From Sphingobacteriales bacterium (GTDB lineage Bacteria > Bacteroidota > Bacteroidia > Chitinophagales > UBA2359): DNA of 64,000 nt. Of the stretch, positions 20,101 to 28,416 are shown one piece after another. Where the stretch lies: NCBI GenBank assembly GCA_016711285.1, contig JADJTG010000002.1, positions 1-64,000 of the forward strand. The letters run 5' to 3'. The number at the start of each line of letters is the position of its first letter. The stretch's first letter is position 1. The notes below the pieces were generated by a model. The model worked only from the letters and a program-made list of their open reading frames with translations, had not been told where the DNA came from and ran no database searches. The translations under genes and the position numbers were made by a program.

Positions 20101-22503
20101 TTCAGTGTCTTGGCAAGGAGCCGTTCCTTGTGTGTAGGTAAAAGAAAAAGTTCCTGCACTTGCTCCATTTGGTACAAATGTTCCGGCAGCCGCATTAAAT
20201 GTTCCGCCGCTTGGGTTTGCGGCGGAAGCACTCCAGATTCCACCCGTATTTTCCCCCGTCAATTGATTGAATAAATTAATAGAATTGCTGCTATTGCTAC
20301 AAGCTGAAGTAGTAGCAGCAGTCCCCGCATTTCCATCAGGATTTACGGTAATGGTAAAGGATTGTGGCGTACCTATGCAGGCGGGAGAAGTAGAAGGAGT
20401 GACAATAATAGTGGCTGTTTGTACAGAAGTAACGTTTGCTGCATTAAAAGAGAGATTTCCGCTTCCACTCGCAGCTAAACCAATAGACGGATTGCTGTTT
20501 GTCCAATTATAGGTAGCTCCTGCCGGTGCACCCGAAAAAGTTACACTAACGGCATCTCCAGCACAAGGTGTTTGATTAGCGGGGTCATTCATAGTAGGGG
20601 CTACACAAGAGCAAGAAACTGTAGCTGACCAACCGGCTTGGTTATTAAATTCATCGGATTGAAAAGTAACATATAAACACCCCGAAGCATTACTCGAAGT
20701 AACAGTGCCCGGACTGCTTGAGCCACAATAAGTACCGATTAAAGGAGCAGCGGCGGAATTTCCATTGTGAATTTTCATAAAATCATAAGAGCAACCACCA
20801 CCGCCTTCTGTTTGGAATGAATTAAAAGTAAGTGTTACCTGCTGCCCCGCACCTGCACATATCACCCAAGCATCATCAGCATTACTACAATAATTATTAG
20901 AGCCGTTAGAATCTGTAAAAGTACCGCCACAGGCAATGGTTTGTGTCGTAGTTTGATAATTTATCTGAAAAGGGCAACTATAATTCACACAGCCGTCCCC
21001 ATCGAAATCATAAATTACACCACCGCCAAAACCTACCTGATAAGCATCATAGGTTACAGGTACTACCCACACCGTAGATGGCCAGTTTACATCAGATGTG
21101 GAATGACCAGAACAATTGGTTTCTGAACCGTTGAAATTGCCATCGGAATTGGGATCCACATCAAGGTAGCAAGCATTGGAGCCGGAATATGTATTAGGGT
21201 CGGTTAAATCAAAAGAAGAGGGATTGCAGTCAAAAATAGCGTAAGCAAGACCGGCATTATAAATGGAAGTTCCGGGTGGCGGCAGAATATAATCACCGTT
21301 GGTGATGATATTGAGTGTTTGCCCCGATTGCAGATTGAAAGGTCCATTCCCGCTTTGAGCAGCACCATCTACATTAAAACTAAAAGTACCTGCCGATGAG
21401 CAAGGTGCTGAGGTATCGCCACAAGAACTGTTGCTCGTCAATGTAATGGCTAATACATCATTTGCCGTACAAGTAGTATTGGTAGTATTGGTAAGCGTAA
21501 CTGATACATTTCCTGATGTATTTCCCCAATTGACTGTAATAGATGCTGTTCCCTGACCGGATACAATGGTGGCTCCTGCCGGAACTGTCCATACATAAGA
21601 AACGCCGGATTGGGGTGTTATTGAATATACAACGCCCGTTTGATTGACGGTGGGGGTGGCATTACCACTGACCGTAGGCGTGGTAGGGCTTGTGCAACTG
21701 TTGCTGATGGTCACTGTTAAATCATCGGTGGCGGTGCAGGAGCTGTTGGTGGTATTTGTCATTAATACACTTACAGTGCCACCGGAAGTACCCCAGTTTA
21801 CGGTGATGGAAGAAGTTCCTTGTCCTGAAACAATGGTTGCTCCCGCCGGAACTGTCCAGTTGTAGCTGACACCGCTTTGTGGTATTACCGAATACACTAC
21901 ATTTTGTTGGTTGGCTGTAGGGTTGGCATTACCGGCAATAATGGGTGTAGTGGGTGTGGTGCAGGGGTTGGAGCAATTCACCCCTGTTGAAGCACTAAAG
22001 GTACAAGCATTGCCTCCTGTATATTCAGGATTGGCATAAAATGTAATATTTTCCACACAACCCGATACAGTAATGGATACTGTGCGGGTAAAATCGCCAA
22101 AGGCTGCATTACCAAAACCGCCATATTCGTAGGTTACGACATTGGTTTTATTATCTAAAAAAGTCCAGCTGGAACTCCCCGCCAATGAATTTACTGCACT
22201 ACCCGTAAGTGCAGTCAAATCTTCCGATAAACCACCACCTTGTGCAATGGAGGATGTAAAACCACCTGCCACAATGGTTGGCGTGTTAGCAGAAGAAGTA
22301 AACTGAAAAGCACTACCTACATATCCCCACGCATCATCATTGCTACCATAATCTACCGTAAATTGTATGGTATAGGTAATTGTTCCATTGGCATTGGTTT
22401 GCATATCCAAAATACTAACTGAACTTTGGTCGCAGGCAAATAATATTGCTGTGCTACTACAACAGTACAGCAGCAATAATACAGATTTTAATACTTTAAT
22501 CAT
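16537..22503 (-). CDS. Giant repeat protein 2, N-terminal segment (PKD-like, CUB-like, 65-aa and Cys-rich repeats)
   Basis: The ATG at 22503 gives a signal peptide (MIKVLKSVLLLLYCCSSTAILFA). A TTG at 22515 would add four residues and is less likely. Two PKD-like domains follow at about 185-370 (GVSYNWTVPAGATIVSGQGT), and a CUB-like domain at about 540-640 (CGGTFTDSNGSNNYC, SYDFMKIHNG, LYVTFQSDE). Then come fourteen 65-aa Ig-like repeats, a pair of short ACYETATF modules, four Cys/Asp-rich 28-aa repeats and two more 65-aa repeats. The frame breaks at 16557-16560 (four C, five expected). If the breaks are restored, the protein is about 3390 aa. Predicted T9SS-exported surface adhesin; no catalytic motif was found. 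Confidence 0.8.
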   Translation of the reverse strand: MIKVLKSVLLLLYCCSSTAILFACDQSSVSILDMQTNANGTITYTIQFTVDYGSNDDAWGYVGSAFQFTSSANTPTIVAGGFTSSIAQGGGLSEDLTALTGSAVNSLAGSSSWTFLDNKTNVVTYEYGGFGNAAFGDFTRTVSITVSGCVENITFYANPEYTGGNACTFSASTGVNCSNPCTTPTTPIIAGNANPTANQQNVVYSVIPQSGVSYNWTVPAGATIVSGQGTSSITVNWGTSGGTVSVLMTNTTNSSCTATDDLTVTISNSCTSPTTPTVSGNATPTVNQTGVVYSITPQSGVSYVWTVPAGATIVSGQGTASITVNWGNTSGNVSVTLTNTTNTTCTANDVLAITLTSNSSCGDTSAPCSSAGTFSFNVDGAAQSGNGPFNLQSGQTLNIITNGDYILPPPGTSIYNAGLAYAIFDCNPSSFDLTDPNTYSGSNACYLDVDPNSDGNFNGSETNCSGHSTSDVNWPSTVWVVPVTYDAYQVGFGGGVIYDFDGDGCVNYSCPFQINYQTTTQTIACGGTFTDSNGSNNYCSNADDAWVICAGAGQQVTLTFNSFQTEGGGGCSYDFMKIHNGNSAAAPLIGTYCGSSSPGTVTSSNASGCLYVTFQSDEFNNQAGWSATVSCSCVAPTMNDPANQTPCAGDAVSVTFSGAPAGATYNWTNSNPSIGLAASGSGNLSFNAANVTSVQTATIIVTPSTSPACIGTPQSFTITVNPDGNAGTAATTSACSNSSNSINLFNQLTGENTGGIWSASAANPSGGTFNAAAGTFVPNGASAGTFSFTYTQGTAPCQDTETVNITINAPTTPTFSPIMAICSGGSITLPTTSTNSIGGSWSPAVNNTATTTYTFTPSAGQCASTATMTVNVNNATTPTFTPIAAICSGGSITLPATSTNSIGGSWSPAVNNTATTTYTFTPSAGQCATTATLTVNVNNQTTPTFSPIAAICSGGSITLLTTSTNSIGGTWSPAVNNTATTTYTFTPSAGQCASTATMTVTVNNATTPTFTPIAAICSGGSITLPATSTNSIGGSWSPAVNNTATTTYTFTPAAGQCATTATMTVTVNAPVTPTFSPIAAICSGGSFTLSTSSTNSINGSWSPAVNNTATTTYTFTPSAGQCATTATLTVNVNNATTPTFTPIAAICSGGSITLPATSTNSIGGSWSPAVNTTATTTYTFTPDAGQCATTATLTVTVNNATTPTFSPIAAICSGGSITLPTTSTNSIGGSWSPAVNNTATTTYTFTPSAGQCATTATLTVNVNNQTTPTFSPIAAICSGGSFTLPTSSTNSINGSWSPAVNNTATTTYTFTPSTGQCATTATLTVTVNNATTPTFSPIAAICSGGSITLPTTSTNSIGGSWSPAVNNTATTTYTFTPSAGQCATTATLTVTVNNQTTPTFSPIAAICSGGSITLPATSTNSIGGSWSPAVNTTATTTYTFTPSAGQCATTATLTVTVNNQTTPTFSPIAAICSGGSITLPATSTNSIGGSWSPAVNTTATTTYTFTPSAGQCASTATMTVTVNNATTPTFTPIAAICSGGSITLPATSTNSIGGSWSPAVNTTATTTYTFTPSAGQCVSTATLTVTVNNATTPTFSPIAAICSGGSITLPTTSTNSIGGSWSPAVNNTATTTYTFTPAAGQCANTATLTVTVNAPVTPTFSPIAAICSGGSITLPATSTNSIGGSWSPAVNNTATTTYTFTPAAGQCANTATMTVTVNVQPPPPNGLACYETATFNASTCAWEVSGVEPPAPTNLACYETATFDGVACVWVVSGVPPICDDNDCGTQDSYNTTTCACVHTPIPPPNCDDNDCSTQDSYDTTTCACEHTPVLPPNCDDNDCGTQDSYNTASCTCEHTPVPPPICDDNDCSTDDSYDSITCQCVYTPNGLSILPVFTALSPICSGGNITLPTTSTNSIGGSWSPAVNNTATTTYTFTPSGGQCASTATLTVTVNNQTPPTFSPIAAICSGGSITLPTTSTNGIGAAGFLR
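16840..17190 (-). repeat. 84-bp Cys-rich repeat block (4 copies, coding)
   Basis: Four copies of the 28-aa CDDNDC-x-TQDSYN-type module sit between 65-aa repeats, on the same strand and in the same frame as the surrounding coding sequence. Confidence 0.8.
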
Positions 22504-23158
22504 GTTGTTGAGCAAATAGGGTGGGTATTTTAATGAATTAGGGTAAAAATTAAGGGTTCAAAACCCAACTCACTATAATATATATATTTGTATTTTTTGG
22601 TGTGAATTAATCAGTTATAATTAATATATTTATTATTTATATAATGAGTGATATGAACAAAATTAAAACCTTAAAACTTTGCAACGTCAGATAACTATTG
22701 TGAGTGTTTTTCAAAGTGTTTTTTAAAATTAAAACACAAAATAATGATAATCAATTATTTATGATTTTGCAACCTTCATTACTCCTTGCGACATTCTTTG
22801 TAAATAAACCCTGTTTTGGTGATAACTTACTCTTTTTTACCTCATAAAAAAATGGCTTTTGCTTTTTTATCAGACAAAAGCCGTTGATTGATTTTTTTAT
22901 AAGTAATATGTCAAAAAAGTATGATTTTTGGGTTGCAAAAAATTAAAAGATAATAGAAGAAAAAGTGGATTGGAAGGGTGCAGAGCAATGGGCTTTTGAT
23001 ATGTGTTTTTTTTTAAGAATCTAAAAAAGCAACGCATATCATTATATGCAAAGGGCATCAGGTCAATTTTGACGGAGTACTTATTTATATTTTATATCCT
23101 GTTTTTTTTTGAAGGTTTTAAATGTTCTGTTTTTGTGTATTTTATTCATTTTGTTTCT
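22504..23158. other. Intergenic region upstream of giant gene 2
   Basis: About 650 bp of AT-rich DNA upstream of the giant gene 2 start codon, with no convincing ORF. A 66-aa plus-strand ORF at 23003-23203 runs into the minisatellite and is not credited. The leader and promoter of giant gene 2 must be here, but no box was assigned with confidence. Confidence 0.5.
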
Positions 23159-23159
23159 T

Positions 23160-23776
23160 TGCTTTGCGAGGGTGTAAGGTGGCTTTGCAAAGGTGTAACC
23201 TGACATTGTTTCAGTGAAACGCGGCTTTGCGAGGGTGTAAATGTGCTTTGCGAGGGTGTAAATGTGCTTTGCGATGTGTGTAACCTGACATTGTTTCAGT
23301 GTAACCTGACATTGTTTCAGTGTAACGCGGCTTTGCGAGGGTGTAAATGTGCTTTGCGAGGTGTGTAACCTGACATTGTTTCAGTGCAACCTGACATTGT
23401 TTCAGTGCAACCTGACATTGTTTCAGTGCAACGCGGCTTTGCGAGGGTGCGAGATGGCTTTGCGAGGGTGTAAATGTGCTTTGCGAGGTGTGTAACCTGA
23501 CATTGTTTCAGTGCAACCTGACATTGTTTCAGTGTAACGCGGCTTTGCGAGGGTGCGAGATGGCTTTGCGAGGGTGTAAATGTGCTTTGCGAGGTGTGTA
23601 ACCTGACATTGTTTCAGTGCAACCTGACATTGTTTCAGTGTAACGCGGCTTTGCGAGGGTGCGAGATGGCTTTGCGAGGGTGTAAATGTGCTTTGCGAGG
23701 TGTGTAACCTGACATTGTTTCAGTGTAACCTGACATTGTTTCAGTGCAACGCGGCTTTGCGAGGGTGTAAATGTGC
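23160..23776. repeat. Minisatellite with higher-order structure (21-22 bp units)
   Basis: Four related unit types occur. A is AACCTGACATTGTTTCAGTG plus C or T (12 copies). B is AACGCGGCTTTGCGAGGGTG plus C or T. C is GAGATGGCTTTGCGAGGGTG plus T. D begins AAATGTGCTTTGCGAGG. They are ordered mostly A-A-B-C-D, giving a 106-bp higher-order period repeated about three times, with A-A-A-B-C-D and A-A-B-D variants. Unit A contains CTGA-N7-TCAG inverted ends. The array is non-coding and lies between the glycosyltransferase gene end and giant gene 2. Confidence 0.85.
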
Positions 23777-23820
23777 TTTTTTCGTGTTTTGTGCAGATGT
23801 TGTGCTTATATTCTCTTTCT

Positions 23821-24528
23821 TTAATCTTTCTTTAATCCGTATCTCGCTATCCAAGCTATAATTTTGATACCTGCCAGCAGACTGCCTTTGAACGTACCCG
23901 ACACTTTGGAAACTCCTATGCGTCTTTTGTAACGTACAGGCACTTCGCGGCAACGCAGAGCATGGCGCAGTGCTTTAAGTTGCATTTCTATCGTCCAGCC
24001 GTAGGTGCGGTCTTGCATGTGCAGTTGCAGCAGCGAGCGATACAATATAGCCCGAAAAGGTCCTAAATCGGTGAAAGGAGATGAATGAAAAAGGAGGCGC
24101 ATCAGCGAAGTGGCGAGCCAGTTGCCAAATATTTGCTGTGGCGTGAGCGAAGCGGCTTCGCGGAGGTGTGCGGCGCGTGCACCTACTACAAAATCTGCCG
24201 TATTTTCTGCTATGGGCGCAACCAACTCCTCCATATCTTCGGGAAAATCCGAAAAATCGCCGTCTAAAAAAACAATAATATCCGCCTCATTGTGCCATTG
24301 CTCCACATATTTCAAAGCAGCCATACAAGCATAACCGTAGCATTTGCGAGCTTCGTATATGACCACTGCTCCCTGTGCGGCGGCTTCGGCGGCGGTGGCA
24401 TCAGTAGAGCCGTTGTTGGCAACTATCCGGCAATCTACCCAAGCGGGTACGGCAGCGAGCACTTTGCCGATAGCTGCTGCTTCGTTGAAAGCCGGAATGA
24501 TTACGACTATTTTTTTTCCTTTCCACAT
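23821..24528 (-). CDS. Family 2 glycosyltransferase (DPM1/DPG synthase-like)
   Basis: A 235-aa GT-A fold protein. Near the N-terminus IIPAFNEAAAIG is the nucleotide-binding start, NNGSTDAT follows at about residue 40, and the DXD-type metal site is FLDGDFSDFPED at about residue 90. DLGPFRAI and the C-terminal CREVPVRYKRRIGVSKVSG are typical of dolichol/polyprenyl-phosphate sugar transferases of Bacteroidota. No membrane anchor is evident except a mildly hydrophobic C-terminal stretch. It probably transfers a sugar from a nucleotide donor to a lipid carrier or glycan; the acceptor is unknown. Its downstream flank is the minisatellite. The divergent neighbour is nuoN. Confidence 0.8.
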   Translation of the reverse strand: MWKGKKIVVIIPAFNEAAAIGKVLAAVPAWVDCRIVANNGSTDATAAEAAAQGAVVIYEARKCYGYACMAALKYVEQWHNEADIIVFLDGDFSDFPEDMEELVAPIAENTADFVVGARAAHLREAASLTPQQIFGNWLATSLMRLLFHSSPFTDLGPFRAILYRSLLQLHMQDRTYGWTIEMQLKALRHALRCREVPVRYKRRIGVSKVSGTFKGSLLAGIKIIAWIARYGLKKD

Positions 24529-24604
24529 ATATTATTTTATCAAATTGTATTTTAATACTTTTTTTCGCTTTATTGCATTTTTGCCACAGGAAAATCTACA
24601 AAAT

Positions 24605-24636
24605 TTTTCAAGCAAAAATAAAAAGAATTACCTTTG
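24605..24636 (+). promoter_or_regulatory. Putative Bacteroidota-type promoter of nuoN
   Basis: TACCTTTG at 24629-24636 matches the -7 consensus TAnnTTTG. A T-rich TTTTTC box ends 19 bp upstream, at 24609, near the -33 position. The ATG of nuoN is 41 bp downstream. Confidence 0.45.
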
Positions 24637-24676
24637 TGCTTCTGAAAAACAACCCTAGCCATACCATACAAAAAAT

Positions 24677-26071
24677 ATGTTAGCACTTGTCGTTTTATCT
24701 ATTTGTGGCATTCTTTCGCTTTTTATCGGTTTTGTCAATAAAAAACTCCTTCTGCCCTTTGCGCTCATAGCCTCCCTGCTGGGATTGGGTGCTTTGGCAA
24801 TAGAGTGGCAGGGGATATTGCCATTTTTCAGTGCTTTCAACAACAATATGTTGTCTATGAACACGGCAGCTAATTTATTTAGTGCGGTTATTTTGTTGTC
24901 GGCTTTTTTTATTTTTCCTTTTGTAAAACGCTTTGCGCAATTTCATGAATCCCAAGCGGCGGAATATTATAGTATTATGCTGTTTTCGTTGGTGGGGGCT
25001 TTGATGATGTGTTCGTATGAGCATTTGCTGATGCTGTTTTTGGGTGTTGAAACGCTGTCTATTTCGGCGTATGTGCTGGCGGGCTGCGACAAACGCAATC
25101 TGCTTTCCAACGAAGCGGCTTTGAAATATTTTTTAACAGGTTCTTTCAGTACGGGCATCTTTTTGTTTGGCGTGGCGATGCTCTACGGAGCTACGGGGAG
25201 TTTTTCGCTTTCGGGTATCCAAGCGAGCATTGCGGCGGGGGCGGCAGAAACGCACCTGCTGGCAGTGGGTGTATTGTTGTTGGCAGTGGCGTTGCTGTTC
25301 AAAGTATCGGCGGCTCCTTTCCATTTCTGGACTCCCGACGTGTACGAAGGTGCGCCTACGGTATTCACCGCATTTATGAGTACGGTGGTAAAAACGGCGA
25401 GTTTTGCGGCATTTTATAAATTATTTGCGGGTACTTTTGGCAGCATTTCGGCAGAGTGGCAGCCCTTGCTGATGGCGGTGAGCTTGCTCACTTTGTTTGT
25501 CGGTAATGTTACGGCGGTGTTTCAGAATAGTTTTAAACGCATGTTGGCGTATTCGAGTATTTCGCATGCGGGCTATTTGTTGTTGGCGTTGTGTGCTTTG
25601 GGCACTCATTCGCAATACAGCATTTTATTTTATACGTTGGCATACAGCTTGGCGAGTATAGCGGCTTTCGGCGTACTTATCAGCACGTTGGGCAATCATC
25701 GTGTAGAAACTTATGACGATTTCAACGGGCTGATGGAGCGCAATCCTTTTTTGGCAATAGTGCTGGCAGTGGCGATGCTGTCGTTGGCGGGTATTCCGCT
25801 CACGGCAGGTTTTATGGGTAAGTTGTTTGTGTTTATGAATGTATTGGAGCAGCACACCATTATTATATTGGTTTTTGCCGTATTGATGTCGGCGATGGGC
25901 ATTTATTATTATTTCAGGGTTTTGTTTGCTGCTTTCTTCAAAAAAGCCAGTCCTTCTCAGAGTTCGGCACTTTCGTTAGATGCCTCTGTACAATGGAGTT
26001 TAGCTATTCTTACTTTGCTCACTTTGGCATTAGGCATAGCTCCGGGTTTATTTTCTCGTTTGTTTTTTTAG
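24677..26071 (+). CDS. nuoN: NADH-quinone oxidoreductase subunit N
   Basis: A 464-aa integral membrane protein with about 14 hydrophobic segments, an antiporter-like (Proton_antipo_M) subunit of respiratory complex I. Typical conserved stretches are LGVETLSISAYVLAG (early helix, membrane Glu), AAPFHFWTPDVYEGAPT, FKRMLAYSSISHAGYLLL and LSLAGIPLTAGFMGK. NuoN, with L and M, forms proton-pumping channels in the membrane arm. It stands alone here: the upstream gene is divergent and a strong terminator follows. nuoABCD are at 50416-53359 and nuoE-M are not in the window, so the complex I genes are dispersed. Start chosen at the ATG after the promoter-like TACCTTTG. Confidence 0.92.
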   Translation: MLALVVLSICGILSLFIGFVNKKLLLPFALIASLLGLGALAIEWQGILPFFSAFNNNMLSMNTAANLFSAVILLSAFFIFPFVKRFAQFHESQAAEYYSIMLFSLVGALMMCSYEHLLMLFLGVETLSISAYVLAGCDKRNLLSNEAALKYFLTGSFSTGIFLFGVAMLYGATGSFSLSGIQASIAAGAAETHLLAVGVLLLAVALLFKVSAAPFHFWTPDVYEGAPTVFTAFMSTVVKTASFAAFYKLFAGTFGSISAEWQPLLMAVSLLTLFVGNVTAVFQNSFKRMLAYSSISHAGYLLLALCALGTHSQYSILFYTLAYSLASIAAFGVLISTLGNHRVETYDDFNGLMERNPFLAIVLAVAMLSLAGIPLTAGFMGKLFVFMNVLEQHTIIILVFAVLMSAMGIYYYFRVLFAAFFKKASPSQSSALSLDASVQWSLAILTLLTLALGIAPGLFSRLFF

Positions 26072-26088
26072 TATTTTTAATAAAAATA

Positions 26089-26130
26089 AAAAAGCGCACA
26101 TTTTATCAATTAAAATGTGCGCTTTTTTTT
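26089..26130. terminator. Intrinsic terminator between nuoN and 26171 gene
   Basis: Stem AAAGCGCACATTTTA / TAAAATGTGCGCTTT with a short loop, followed by a T8 run. An A tract on the other side lets it also serve the convergent minus-strand gene at 26171. Confidence 0.85.
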
Positions 26131-26170
26131 AATATCCTTAAAAAGAAAGACTGTTTTTATGGTTGCCTGT

Positions 26171-26545
26171 TTATTTGGCGCGACTCAATAAATAGCGGGT
26201 GATAAAGATGCCTTGTGCTACACCTTCGCTGGGGCTTTGAACGCCTGTGGCTATATTTTCTATTTCCCAGCCCTCGGTAATAAGAGCATTGAGTTTGTTC
26301 AAAATAGCATTGTCGTTTTGTTTGATATTGCCGAAGTTGATACCTACTAAGCTATAAAAATTTTCCAAATCCTGTTCTTGCTGAGTGCCATCGGGCAATG
26401 TGACAATCATACGCGAACGTCCCAATCCGCCCGGAATAATAGACTCTACGGTGGTTACTTGCATGAGTTGTTTGGGGCTTCCTTGCGCAAAGGTTTCTGT
26501 ATAAGAAAGGCACAGAAAGAAAAAGGCAACAAAAAATTTAGTCAT
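26171..26545 (-). CDS. Small exported protein, DUF4177-like
   Basis: The start is set at the ATG at 26545 (MTKFFVAFFFLCLSYTETFAQ, a signal peptide). The longer ORF to 26686 would overlap the divergent gene and bury the signal peptide. The mature part is about 104 aa. The tail (ILNKLNALITEGWEIENIATG, FITRYLLSR) resembles the DUF4177 pattern of a small alpha/beta domain with a conserved GWE. Function unknown; location probably periplasm. Confidence 0.65.
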   Translation of the reverse strand: MTKFFVAFFFLCLSYTETFAQGSPKQLMQVTTVESIIPGGLGRSRMIVTLPDGTQQEQDLENFYSLVGINFGNIKQNDNAILNKLNALITEGWEIENIATGVQSPSEGVAQGIFITRYLLSRAK

Positions 26546-26636
26546 AAATTGAAAATATAAATTATTGAAAAAATCTACAACGTTTTGTATAAGGTGCTGC
26601 TTATGCGTATTTTTGTGCAAATAATACGATATTCTT

Positions 26637-27191
26637 ATGACCCCAAAAGTACAGTTTTTCTTTTTGTTGCTGTTGTTTTTTTTCATATTTGTAGGCTATG
26701 TAATACTCGTGCGTTTGCCGCGCCGCCGCTTGGCTGCCCGCAGTCGTATTGCACAACAATTTGAAACCAACAAAAGTCGCTTACAAACACTCGAAACCTC
26801 CGTGGCAGAAGGCGGTACGGTATTGTCGTTGCGCCAAAAAAACGGCGAATTATTTTCGGTGCTGCCCAATCAGTTGGTAGCTATTATCCGAGAAAATCAA
26901 GCAACCTGCAACATATACATATTGGATTTTTTTGGCATTAGCAATACAGTTTTACCACTTGCATTTGAACAAGCGGTAGAAGATGTCCGGCATTTAAAGC
27001 AAATGTTGCTGATGGACACTGCCATTATCAACATCAAAGCCATTACACACTTACAAGCCGTATCCAAAGGATATGAAATACAAGTGGCAGGAGTACCGCA
27101 GCCTTTGTTGTTGTATAAACCCAAACAACGCCAACAATGGGAGCAATGGCTGTATGAACACGCGATTATAGAAGAAACTTTGCAGCAATGA
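26637..27191 (+). CDS. Membrane-anchored protein with LytTR-like C-terminal domain
   Basis: A 184-aa protein with one N-terminal membrane helix (FFFLLLLFFFIFVGYVILV) followed by a basic segment (RLPRRRLAARSR). The C-terminal half shows the LytTR DNA-binding layout: LVAIIRENQATCNIYILDF, then a helix AVEDVRHLKQML, then AIINIKAITHL, corresponding to the usual R-S-x-I-V-N motif. The signature Arg/His residues are replaced, so DNA binding is doubtful. The gene is divergent from 26545 with a 91-bp shared intergenic region. Confidence 0.5.
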   Translation: MTPKVQFFFLLLLFFFIFVGYVILVRLPRRRLAARSRIAQQFETNKSRLQTLETSVAEGGTVLSLRQKNGELFSVLPNQLVAIIRENQATCNIYILDFFGISNTVLPLAFEQAVEDVRHLKQMLLMDTAIINIKAITHLQAVSKGYEIQVAGVPQPLLLYKPKQRQQWEQWLYEHAIIEETLQQ

Positions 27192-27374
27192 TTGAGATTG
27201 TTTGTAAAATGATGTGCATCATTTCATTATACTATTATATTTGCTCTTTCGTTATCCAATAATTGATGTTGTTTTTTTTGGGGAGGTGTTATTTTTTTTA
27301 TCACAAAATAAAATACCTTAAAATAATACTCATCATCATTAATAAATTCATCATTATTCTATTTGCAGGCAGTT

Positions 27375-28295
27375 ATGAAACTATTTCCCAATATCAAACT
27401 AAATCGTGAGTTTTTTACCAAACGCCTACATACCAAATATCATTTACTGATTTTGGATAAAGAAACTTTGGAAGAAAAGATTTCTTTTCAGCTCACTCGT
27501 ATGAATGTGTATATTGTTGCCAGCACCATTTTTGTAGTATTGTTCGGGCTTATTTTTTCGTTGCTGGCATTTACGCCATTGCGCGAGTACATTCCGGGCT
27601 ATGCCGATGTGGGTATGCGCAAAGATATTCTACAACTCAACAGCACCGCCGATTCTTTGAGTGAAGTAATTCAGATGCAAAATCAGTTTATCAATAATTT
27701 GCAGATGGTACTCAATGGTGAAGATATGGATAGCGTGCAGTTGCAGATGCTGGCACAGGATATGGATCAGGAGGAAACCGCCAAAAGCAAGAAAGTCGCT
27801 CATAAAGATGTTCAGTTGTCGCATAAAACATCTAAAGACGACTCTATTTTGCGCGATAAAATGGAAAAGGAGGAAATTTATGCCATCACACAGCAGCAGG
27901 GGGTGTCGCCGGCTTCGCTGATGAAACAACTCAGTTGGACACCGCCCGTGGAAGGGCTTGTTACGAATACCTACAATATAGGCGGCAATCACTGGGGTAT
28001 TGATATGGTGGCAAAAGAAAAAGAACCCATCAGAGCAGTGGCAGACGGACGTGTGATATTTTCGGCGTGGACTTTGGATACCGGAAATGTAATTGCCATA
28101 CAACACGACAGCAATTGGATTACTTTTTATAAGCATAATTCGGAGTTGCTCAAAAAAAGCGGGGCTACGGTGAAAGCGGGCGATGCCATTGCCATTATCG
28201 GAAATAGCGGCGAACTATCAAGCGGGCCTCACCTGCATTTTGAAATGTGGCACAACGGCAAACCCCAAAATCCGGCAGAATATTTCAATTTTTAA
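27375..28295 (+). CDS. M23 family metallopeptidase (peptidoglycan hydrolase)
   Basis: A 306-aa protein with one membrane helix near residues 43-65 (MNVYIVASTIFVVLFGLIF), a coiled-coil-like linker with acidic and Gln-rich stretches, and a C-terminal LytM/M23 domain. The zinc ligands are present: His and Asp in GNHWGIDM and the HxH pair in SGPHLHFEMW. It should cleave peptide cross-bridges in the periplasm. A TTG at 27363 gives a longer ORF, but the ATG at 27375 is preferred. Bactofilin lies 121 bp downstream on the same strand; this M23-bactofilin pairing controls cell shape in other bacteria. Confidence 0.88.
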   Translation: MKLFPNIKLNREFFTKRLHTKYHLLILDKETLEEKISFQLTRMNVYIVASTIFVVLFGLIFSLLAFTPLREYIPGYADVGMRKDILQLNSTADSLSEVIQMQNQFINNLQMVLNGEDMDSVQLQMLAQDMDQEETAKSKKVAHKDVQLSHKTSKDDSILRDKMEKEEIYAITQQQGVSPASLMKQLSWTPPVEGLVTNTYNIGGNHWGIDMVAKEKEPIRAVADGRVIFSAWTLDTGNVIAIQHDSNWITFYKHNSELLKKSGATVKAGDAIAIIGNSGELSSGPHLHFEMWHNGKPQNPAEYFNF

Positions 28296-28416
28296 TCATT
28301 TGAAATAAACTGAATACTTGTAATATTTCTTTATTGTATTATCTTTACCCCTTCATTAATACCAATATTATTGGTTTATTTATTGATTTTTTTTATTCAC
28401 CACCTCACTCTTTTTT

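Noticed and set aside
23003..23203. Hydrophobic plus-strand ORF before the minisatellite
   Set aside because: It ends within the repeat array, is Phe/Ile-rich due to AT-rich DNA, and has no family features.
23160..23776. CRISPR array
   Set aside because: Units are contiguous with no unique spacers, and the repeat types are 21-22 bp and related to each other; no cas genes are nearby.
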